From Chlorogloeopsis fritschii PCC 6912 (lineage in GTDB: Bacteria > Cyanobacteriota > Cyanobacteriia > Cyanobacteriales > Nostocaceae): a stretch of DNA of 64,000 nt. Numbering within the stretch: position 1 is the stretch's first letter; each line of letters opens with the position of its first letter. Shown here piece by piece: positions 19,359 through 25,543 of the stretch. Location of the stretch: contig NZ_AJLN01000078.1 of NCBI RefSeq assembly GCF_000317285.1, positions 1 through 64,000 on the forward strand, read 5' to 3'. Both the position numbers and the translations under genes were made by a program. The notes under the pieces were generated by a model. The model was not told where the DNA came from and searched no databases. It saw only the letters and a program-made list of their open reading frames with translations.

Positions 19359-19775
19359 TCACTTATTAATGAAGTTTTGCAAAGCTTTTGAGTCTAAACT
19401 TATTCTCCACAAGCCTGCGAGGGGAGAGTCAGGCAGTTGGGGATTGCCGATGAGATTACTGTCATTATCTAAACCGATACTAAAAATTCCACCCAGAGGA
19501 ATCTGCCCTAATTTTCCAAAGCCTTCAATATTTTTTGGATCGGCGATCGCTCGCTGCTTCAACCGTATAGTTGTTTGCGAACCACCGTCAAAGTAGATTG
19601 TGGCTCTATTACCCTTGAACCTTACCTGAACGTCGTAAACTCCACCAGTTGCGTAATAGTAAGCTTTGGCAGCGAGCTTTTTGCCATCTATATTTCTTCC
19701 CTGATACTCGGCTGCCGTAGCGGGTGTGACTAGCATAAACAGGGCTGTAGCTAAGACTAGCCCTAAAACTTTCAT
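19359..19775 (-). CDS. Exported protein of unknown function
   Basis: 138 residues with a clear Sec signal peptide: MKVLGLVLATALFMLVTPATA followed by AEYQ, with an ATA-AE cleavage site near residue 22. The mature part is about 115 residues, rich in beta-type sequence and Gly (GGVYDVQVRFKGNRATIYFDG), and probably periplasmic. No cysteines and no recognisable enzyme motif. It has its own short upstream region of about 165 bp to the divergent gene at 19967. I do not recognise the family. Confidence 0.8.
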   Translation of the reverse strand: MKVLGLVLATALFMLVTPATAAEYQGRNIDGKKLAAKAYYYATGGVYDVQVRFKGNRATIYFDGGSQTTIRLKQRAIADPKNIEGFGKLGQIPLGGIFSIGLDNDSNLIGNPQLPDSPLAGLWRISLDSKALQNFINK

Positions 19776-19966
19776 AGTTACCCCAAGTTAAAGTCTGATC
19801 TAGCTATATATTTCTAGGGTAGAACATGAGTTGATTTAGTAACTATCTTTGTGCTTTTTGGGCTAAATAGCTTGGCGCGATCGCAAGAGTGTCACTCAGT
19901 TACACATTTACTATTTATTGGATAAAGTGATAGTAGAGTGACTTGCCAAGCATTACGCAAACACAG

Positions 19967-20593
19967 ATGACACAAAGCCTCGTACTCCAACAAGAAGTGA
20001 TATCAGCCTTTCAGGCTCAGGTAGAAATGCTTGAGAGATGTCTGAATGGCGCTAGCGAGCAAGACGAGGCAAAAGCAGAAATCATTGAATTGGCAAATAG
20101 TAGAGGAATATCTCTCAACGAGCTTAAAGAGGTTATAAAACAGCTTCGAGAAAAATTCAATAAGACTGTTAAAGCTTTTGAAAAGTGTGTACAAGAAGTG
20201 AAAAATGACGAATTAACAATACTGTATTTTGTCAGGTGCTGCTTCCTTGTCAAAGAACTCATAGACGAATTCTGGGATTTTTTTCTAGACAACAATGGCA
20301 CAAAAGCATTCAGAAAAATAACAGAAGCTCTTGTTCGGCTTTACAGAGAGGTTAAAAGCCAAGCTGTGTCTGCAAACCCTCAAACAGATGAAATATACAT
20401 CTTGACTGATGCTCTCAAACACAGTTTACAGTCAATAATTAGGGCCGCTTTGCGTGTTAATGCACTGTCTCAAGAAGAGATTAATGCATTAGATTTGGGA
20501 GATATTACTCCCCAAGAATCGGAAACTATGTTAATTTTCCTATCTACGAGGAAGAGATGGGAGTCGGTTTACAAGAGACTTGCAGAATCCTAA
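19967..20593 (+). CDS. Helical protein of unknown function encoded with a Doc toxin; possible antitoxin
   Basis: 208 residues from the ATG at 19967 (a TTG at 19943 would add eight). The sequence is highly charged and almost wholly helical, with a central segment (GISLNELKEVIKQLREKFNK) followed by a more hydrophobic helix pair (ILYFVRCCFLVKELIDEFW). The last 60 residues (ITPQESETMLIFL, RKRWESVYKRLAES) look like a compact helical tail. It ends 14 bp inside the start of the Doc-type toxin gene, the arrangement expected of an antitoxin-toxin pair. It is far longer than the Phd antitoxins (about 70-80 residues) that normally accompany Doc and I see no Phd/YefM motif. Its assignment as antitoxin is inference from position only. 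Confidence 0.72.
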   Translation: MTQSLVLQQEVISAFQAQVEMLERCLNGASEQDEAKAEIIELANSRGISLNELKEVIKQLREKFNKTVKAFEKCVQEVKNDELTILYFVRCCFLVKELIDEFWDFFLDNNGTKAFRKITEALVRLYREVKSQAVSANPQTDEIYILTDALKHSLQSIIRAALRVNALSQEEINALDLGDITPQESETMLIFLSTRKRWESVYKRLAES

Positions 20594-20975
20594 GTTCATC
20601 GAAAAAGAGCAAGTGATACGTATACACGATGAACTCGTCAGAAAATCTGGCGAGTCATCAGCCATCCTAAATGAAGGCTTATTGGAATCCGCTCTCTACC
20701 AACCAAAGGCAGGTTTTGGAGAAGAATATTTCCATTCCACAATCTACGAACAGGCGGCTGCATACCTGTTTCATGTAGCTTGTAACCACGCTTTTGAGCA
20801 GGGTAACAAACGTACTGCTTTTGCTGTCATGGTGACGTTCTTAAATCTAAATGATTATGAACTGACTATGACAGAAGAAAAAGCTTATGAGTTAACAATG
20901 CAGGTGGTTAATCATGAAGTAGATAAAGAACAATTAGCCAGTATTCTGAAAAATTACGTCACAGAACTTTTTTGA
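20580..20975 (+). CDS. doc: Death-on-curing (Doc/Fic) family toxin
   Basis: 131 residues starting at a TTG (MQNPKFIEKEQVIRIHDELV); no ATG exists before the conserved core. The family blocks are all present: EEVLxIHxxL-like EQVIRIHDELV, GLLESALYQPK, AAAYLFHVACNHAFEQGNKRTAFAVM and the C-terminal helices. HAFEQGNKRT is the Fic active-site loop. The canonical loop is HxFx(D/E)(G/A)NKRT, so the metal-binding acidic position is Gln here. Doc of phage P1 phosphorylates EF-Tu; Fic relatives AMPylate targets. The toxin is translated from an overlap with the preceding gene, which would couple their synthesis. Whether the Gln variant is active is unknown. Confidence 0.88.
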   Translation: MQNPKFIEKEQVIRIHDELVRKSGESSAILNEGLLESALYQPKAGFGEEYFHSTIYEQAAAYLFHVACNHAFEQGNKRTAFAVMVTFLNLNDYELTMTEEKAYELTMQVVNHEVDKEQLASILKNYVTELF

Positions 20976-21154
20976 ATTTGATTTACCACAGAACTGTTTA
21001 AGTAAGGAGCAAAGATGTATAGATAAAGCGCGATCGCCCTAAATTACCACTTGAGAAAGGTAATGTAACCTTACTTGCGATGGGTGCTATAAATACTTAT
21101 TACCCTGAATTATAGATTGAAAGTCATTACAAAAAGTTATAATTCCCGCGAACA

Positions 21155-21364
21155 GTGTTATCACCGTGGCAACTTCCACTCCCGTTGGATGAGTACACAG
21201 CAAGCCGAGTTGTTGTCTACTTTTTCTTCAACAGCAGATGGGTTCCAATTAAGTTCTGTACCTTATCTAAAGCAATTCAACTTTACTATGAGGGATTGCG
21301 CTCAGGTGAGGAAATTTTTTTATTTCCCGATGGGGTAGATCCTAACGATTTCTATCCTCCTTAA
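21155..21364 (+). CDS. Short doubtful open frame, unknown
   Basis: 69 codons in a 416-bp gap between the Doc gene and the convergent FadL-type gene. The C-terminal part reads like protein (LYYEGLRSGEEIFLFPDGVDP) but the N-terminus does not, there is no ribosome-binding site, and a second frame (21117-21338) overlaps it. It could be the remnant of a longer gene or chance. No family is recognised. Confidence 0.2.
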   Translation: MLSPWQLPLPLDEYTASRVVVYFFFNSRWVPIKFCTLSKAIQLYYEGLRSGEEIFLFPDGVDPNDFYPP

Positions 21365-21391
21365 GGATATGGCAAAGTGATTACACCAAAC

Positions 21392-22714
21392 TTAAAAGCT
21401 CCAGTTTACTTGTACTCCCACAATATCCACTTGATTCTCGTACTTGCCTCTAAGGGTTCCTTCAGTTCTACTGACTTGTTCAATTGAACCATCGTCAACA
21501 AACAAATGAGCATAGCCTATATCTATACTCAGAGAATCTGAAGGTTTATAGCTAGCACCCACAGCTAACCAAGTGCGATCACTATCTGGAATGCGGGCAG
21601 TGCGATACTCATCTTTAACTGGAGTAGGATCGTAAGCAATCCCAGCCCGTAAAGTCAGTTGCTCCAAAACTTGATAGTTGAAGCCCAAACCGACTCGGAT
21701 TGTATCTCGCCAATTTTGCGGTTGTACTGTACTTGGTTGGGCTGGGTTATCATAGTCTATTTGCAATTTATCAAAACGGCTCCAGTTTGTCCAAGTTACA
21801 TCTCCCATCAAGGCAAATTTGGGAGAAACTTTTTGGTAGATACTTAAAGAAAGTGTATCAGGTAGTTTTAACTCTGCTTTGGCATCTGTATCTGTGAATG
21901 CTCCGCGCTGGGTAAGAGCGGCAGTAGCTGTGGGAACGGTAAAATCTGCTTCTCCTCTAAGTTGGTGAGTCATAGCAGAACGATACGCCAATCCAATCCG
22001 AGTATTTTTGTCAGGCTTATAAAGAATACCCAGGTTGTAACCCAAACTCCAATCGTTACCTTCCACTTTCACAAAACCATCGGCAGATTGGGGTTGTGTT
22101 GGCAATCCAGCACTCAGCCCAATTAATCCAAAATCAATCGCATTGGAAAGTTCGGCGTTGGCATATTGGAGATTCACACCTGCGCCGACTGAAAGTTGCT
22201 CGCTTAACTTGGCAGCGATCGCTGGGTTAATATTAATAGTTGTAAGCTGGGATTTTACTGCTTGATAACGCCCTACCCAGTCCGATTCATATTCAGTTGT
22301 CAGTGCAAATGGTACATTTACACCAACACCAAGTTTAATGCGATCGGAAATACTCCAATTTGCATATAAGTTCGGCACTACCGCGTTTACGCCTGCATCC
22401 CCACCTTCACCCCCAGACAGCGGGGTACCGTTAAATAATGATGAACCTTGATTGTTAAAGCGGACTGTTGGTGCAATATAGTAAGCACCAGCCTGAACAG
22501 AACTAGCTTCTAATTCAGTCAATCCTGCCGGGTTGAAAAAGATTGTGCTGGCATCATCTACCGCTGCTGCTCCCCCAGTAAAGGCATTGCCTAAACCTTT
22601 CACACTTTGTTCAGATAGGGCAAACCCCGATGCTTGAGCAACTTGGGGATGATGGCAGACAGTTAAAGCAATTGTTGGAAGTAAAAACCAAATTTGTAAT
22701 TTTAAGCTTTGCAT
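21392..22714 (-). CDS. FadL/OmpP1/TodX-family outer-membrane transport protein
   Basis: 440 residues. A signal peptide (MQSLKLQIWFLLPTIALTVC... to about residue 28, ending QAS) precedes the N-terminal hatch: SGFALSEQSVKGLGNAFTG and AAVDDASTIFFNPAGLT are hallmark FadL segments. The rest is alternating beta-strand sequence expected of a 14-strand barrel, ending in a terminal strand NQVDIVGVQVNWSF with aromatic C-terminal Phe, the outer-membrane insertion signal. FadL proteins take up long-chain fatty acids or other hydrophobic compounds across the outer membrane. The start at 22714 puts the signal peptide at the N-terminus; an in-frame start at 22759 would add 15 charged residues. The substrate is unknown. 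Confidence 0.9.
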   Translation of the reverse strand: MQSLKLQIWFLLPTIALTVCHHPQVAQASGFALSEQSVKGLGNAFTGGAAAVDDASTIFFNPAGLTELEASSVQAGAYYIAPTVRFNNQGSSLFNGTPLSGGEGGDAGVNAVVPNLYANWSISDRIKLGVGVNVPFALTTEYESDWVGRYQAVKSQLTTININPAIAAKLSEQLSVGAGVNLQYANAELSNAIDFGLIGLSAGLPTQPQSADGFVKVEGNDWSLGYNLGILYKPDKNTRIGLAYRSAMTHQLRGEADFTVPTATAALTQRGAFTDTDAKAELKLPDTLSLSIYQKVSPKFALMGDVTWTNWSRFDKLQIDYDNPAQPSTVQPQNWRDTIRVGLGFNYQVLEQLTLRAGIAYDPTPVKDEYRTARIPDSDRTWLAVGASYKPSDSLSIDIGYAHLFVDDGSIEQVSRTEGTLRGKYENQVDIVGVQVNWSF

Positions 22715-23118
22715 TTTAATTGCTGATTCCAAAAATTTTGTATGCTTTTTGGCAAACAACGTTTTAGGTGATTTGAGAGTGCAAAATTTTGCTGGCTGAC
22801 AGCGGATTTTACCAGTTTTAGAGATTGGCTTTGATGGAAAGTATTATTTGTTCAAAATTAATAAAGTTTTTCTTCTTACCTTTACACAACAGAAGCAGAT
22901 TAGCACCCATAAAAAACCCTCCACAAAGGGAGGGAAGCAATAACTATAAAAGCATGAGAATATCCTCAATTGAGAATATCCTTACCCAGTCGAATAAAAA
23001 AGGGAACAAGTGTTATGTAAAAAATGCATATATTCTATGTAAGAAATAATAATACTTTGGAAAAACAAAATATTACATTTGTGTAATTTTGTTCTAATTC
23101 ATTAACTTCAAATAACTT
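22715..23118. other. Divergent promoter region between FadL-type gene and metallophosphoesterase gene
   Basis: 404 bp. It holds the promoters of two divergent genes, a terminator-like hairpin reading leftward (22911-22934) and an 11-bp direct repeat GAGAATATCCT at 22956-22966 and 22972-22982, spaced by 16 bp and so a possible operator. An open frame at 22825-23049 is AT-rich and not protein-like. Confidence 0.5.
22911..22934 (-). terminator. Terminator-like hairpin with T-run, minus strand
   Basis: On the minus strand CCCTCC and GGAGGG form a six-pair stem with a six-nt loop, followed directly by six T residues (22916 down to 22911). No annotated minus-strand gene lies upstream of it; the FadL-type gene begins about 200 bp further on. 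Confidence 0.6.
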
Positions 23119-24771
23119 ATGACATTGCCACAAGGGTTGCTTACCGATCCATTTTTGCAACTGCCAACTCCAACCTCAGTAAGAGTTGTTTGGTTTACTG
23201 AGTTTGCTGGTTACAAACACATGATTGATTACGGCGAGAATTTAGCTAAAACTGTCTTTGCCACAACTTCTAAACTGACTCGCACCCGTGAAGATCAGCA
23301 GTCACGTGTGGGAAAACAAACCCAAGATGGAGAAGTTTATCAATATCCTGTTAAACGTCAAATTTGGCGGCACGAGGCTGAAGTAAATAATTTAACTGCT
23401 GGCAATAGAATTTCTTATCGAGTTACAAGTGTGCGCGAAGATGGCGAAAGCTTTAGTAGTAATGTATTTAGCCTCGCGCCAAATCCTATCCCTGGTAAAC
23501 CACTAAAAATTCTGCTTACCTCTGATCATCAAATTAAGCCGATGGTAGCAGCCAATTTACAAAAGGTGGTAGAAACAATCGGGCAAGTAGATGCAGTTTG
23601 GTTTGCTGGTGACTTAGCGAATATCCCCGATCGCGCTAGTGAATGGTTTGATGATAATCGTGGTGGTGCATTTTTCCCATGCTTGCAAGGTCGTGCTCAC
23701 TATGAAATGGCATACAATGACCAAAAAACAATCTACACAGGGGGAGCAATTATTCAATATGCACCAATGTTTACTTGCATTGGTAATCACGAAGTTATGG
23801 GGCGCTTTGCTAAAGAGGGGAGTTTGAACGGAGAATTTAACGATACAATTCCTCGTACAGCCGCCCTGAATTTGTATGGAGAGGCATCTCTAAAAGAGAA
23901 TTCTTTTAATACCGATACCTACGAAGAAATTTTTACCCTGCCGCAGAGTATGGAAGGTGGAAAAACCTACTATGCAGTCAGCTTTGGTGATGTGCGTTTG
24001 GCAGTGCTATATGCTACAAATATGTGGCGTTATATCAGTAGTGATGGTGGGCACAAAGGAAAATACAGCGAGCCGGAAGCAAAATTAAGTAATCCTGAGA
24101 ACTGGGGTTACGGACAGCATATTTATGAGCCGATTGCCAAAGGTAGCAAACAGTACAACTGGCTAGAGCAAGAACTCAATAGCTCTGAGTTTAAACAAGC
24201 CAAGTATAAAGTGGTTATGCTACATCATCCGCCTCATACTTTGGGAGATAATATTATACCTGCTTATACCGATCCAGTACAGATAATAGAACGGGATGAA
24301 GATGACAAAATTAAGGCAGTGCGTTACGAATATCCCAAACAAGCAGATTATATAATTCGCGATGTATTGCCACTTTTAGAAGCAGCAGGAGTGCAATTAG
24401 TATTTTTTGGACATTCTCATTTATGGAACCGCTTTTGTAGTTCTTCTGGGATGCACTTTATAGAAACTTCTAACGTCGGCAACTCTTATGGAGCTGCTTA
24501 TGGAGATAAACCACGCAAGAACCTACCACCTTGGCATAGTCAAGACTACGTAGCAATTGGCGATCCGTATGGTTTAGAACCAGTAGTGCCGACAATTGCG
24601 CCAATACTAGATGAAAATGGGCAAGCGATGCCGTATATTACCAGTAACGACATCACTGTTTTCAGTATTTTTGACACAGGTACAGGTACGGTAAGTAGCT
24701 ATCGTTTTAATACGCGCAAACCAGATGGAGAAGTGATTAAATTTGATGAGTTTAAGATGGTTAGTGGTTAG
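23119..24771 (+). CDS. Metallophosphoesterase with N-terminal fibronectin-III-like domain (purple acid phosphatase-like)
   Basis: 550 residues. Residues about 1-120 resemble the N-terminal beta-sandwich of purple acid phosphatases (TSVRVVWFTEF, NRISYRVTSV). The catalytic domain has the calcineurin-type metal motifs in order: SDHQ (DxH), WFAGDLAN (GD), CIGNHEV (GNHE), VVMLHHPPH (H) and FFGHSHLWNR (GHxH). The DxH form is that of general metallophosphoesterases rather than the DxG of classical purple enzymes. No signal peptide is visible at the N-terminus, unlike most purple acid phosphatases, so it may be cytoplasmic or use another export route. The substrate is probably a phosphate mono- or diester. 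It is divergent from the FadL-type gene. Confidence 0.85.
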   Translation: MTLPQGLLTDPFLQLPTPTSVRVVWFTEFAGYKHMIDYGENLAKTVFATTSKLTRTREDQQSRVGKQTQDGEVYQYPVKRQIWRHEAEVNNLTAGNRISYRVTSVREDGESFSSNVFSLAPNPIPGKPLKILLTSDHQIKPMVAANLQKVVETIGQVDAVWFAGDLANIPDRASEWFDDNRGGAFFPCLQGRAHYEMAYNDQKTIYTGGAIIQYAPMFTCIGNHEVMGRFAKEGSLNGEFNDTIPRTAALNLYGEASLKENSFNTDTYEEIFTLPQSMEGGKTYYAVSFGDVRLAVLYATNMWRYISSDGGHKGKYSEPEAKLSNPENWGYGQHIYEPIAKGSKQYNWLEQELNSSEFKQAKYKVVMLHHPPHTLGDNIIPAYTDPVQIIERDEDDKIKAVRYEYPKQADYIIRDVLPLLEAAGVQLVFFGHSHLWNRFCSSSGMHFIETSNVGNSYGAAYGDKPRKNLPPWHSQDYVAIGDPYGLEPVVPTIAPILDENGQAMPYITSNDITVFSIFDTGTGTVSSYRFNTRKPDGEVIKFDEFKMVSG

Positions 24772-24780
24772 TAGGGGAGC

Positions 24781-24855
24781 CAGCAATTTTTGTAGGGTGG
24801 GCACTGTTCACGACATAAAAATAAGGGTTTGAGGAAAGTTAAGCAGTGCCCACCT
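24781..24855. repeat. Inverted-repeat interspersed element, copy 1
   Basis: The left end (CAGCAATTTTTGTAGGGTGG, then GCACTG) is intact and the right end (CAGTGCCCACC) is shortened. The core AAAATAAGG...GGAAAGTTA is shared with a second copy at 42486-42572, whose right end is the complement of this left end. The element starts 7 bp after the phosphoesterase stop codon (stop at 24769-24771). Confidence 0.85.
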
Positions 24856-24904
24856 GATTTCATACCATTTTTAATTGCAATACACATAAATTTTGCCCAG
24901 CCAC

Positions 24905-24922
24905 GATATATCGCGGCTCTAC
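24905..24922. repeat. Half copy of a 28-bp palindromic repeat
   Basis: Seventeen of 18 bases match the right half of the perfect palindrome at 49799-49826 (GATATATCGCG-CTCTAC core). Confidence 0.6.
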
Positions 24923-24990
24923 GCAGTCTATATTTGTATCAGATTTTTTGTGAAAGCCTGCCTGTAAATTAGTTAGTATTTATACCATAC

Positions 24991-25431
24991 TCACATTAAA
25001 GTGGCGTGCAGTTCAATTTCTACTCCACCACGCAAAGCATTTGAGACTGGGCATCCTGCTTCTGCTTCTTGTGCGATTTGCTCAAAGGTTGCTGCATCAA
25101 TTCCAGAAACGTGCCCTTGAGTTTCTAGACGCATCTTGGTGATTTTGAAACCACCGGTTTGTTGGGGTTCAATTGTACAAGTTGCCTGTGTTTGTACACT
25201 CTCAGGCTCATATCCTTTTTCGCTCAATGTAAATGCAAATGCCATACTGTAACAGGCAGCATGAGCAGCAGCTAGCAATTCTTCTGGGTTGGTGCCTGGG
25301 GAGTTTTCAAATCTGGTTGCAAAGCTGTAGGGGGTTTCTTGGAGTATTCCACTGCTAGCATTGATTTCACCTTTGCCGTTTTTTAAGTTTCCATGCCATA
25401 CGGCTTGTGCGGTACGCTTGAGGGTTGCCAT
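24991..25431 (-). CDS. OsmC/Ohr-family peroxiredoxin-like protein
   Basis: 146 residues, OsmC fold. The two redox cysteines are in HAACYSMAFAF and AEAGCPVSNAL, the OsmC-type positions, and the N-terminal VWHGNLKNGKGEI and NPEELLAAAHAAC blocks are typical. OsmC proteins reduce organic hydroperoxides with dihydrolipoyl-type thiols in the cytoplasm. I used the ATG at 25431 (MATLKRTAQAVW); an upstream TTG at 25452 would add seven residues. GGGAG lies one base before the ATG, too close to be a classical ribosome-binding site, so the start is not fully certain. Confidence 0.9.
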   Translation of the reverse strand: MATLKRTAQAVWHGNLKNGKGEINASSGILQETPYSFATRFENSPGTNPEELLAAAHAACYSMAFAFTLSEKGYEPESVQTQATCTIEPQQTGGFKITKMRLETQGHVSGIDAATFEQIAQEAEAGCPVSNALRGGVEIELHATLM

Positions 25432-25543
25432 ACTCCCACATCCTTGATTCAAAGAAGCGACTTCATATTAGTGCGATGAAAAAATTAATGCATACCTCAG
25501 TGGGTAGAAAATAGCGATCGCATTTTCCAAAATATCACAATCA

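Noticed and set aside
22825-23049. Open frame of 74 codons between the FadL-type and phosphoesterase genes
   Set aside because: It crosses a terminator-like hairpin and a direct repeat and is Lys/Asn-rich as expected of AT-rich spacer DNA.
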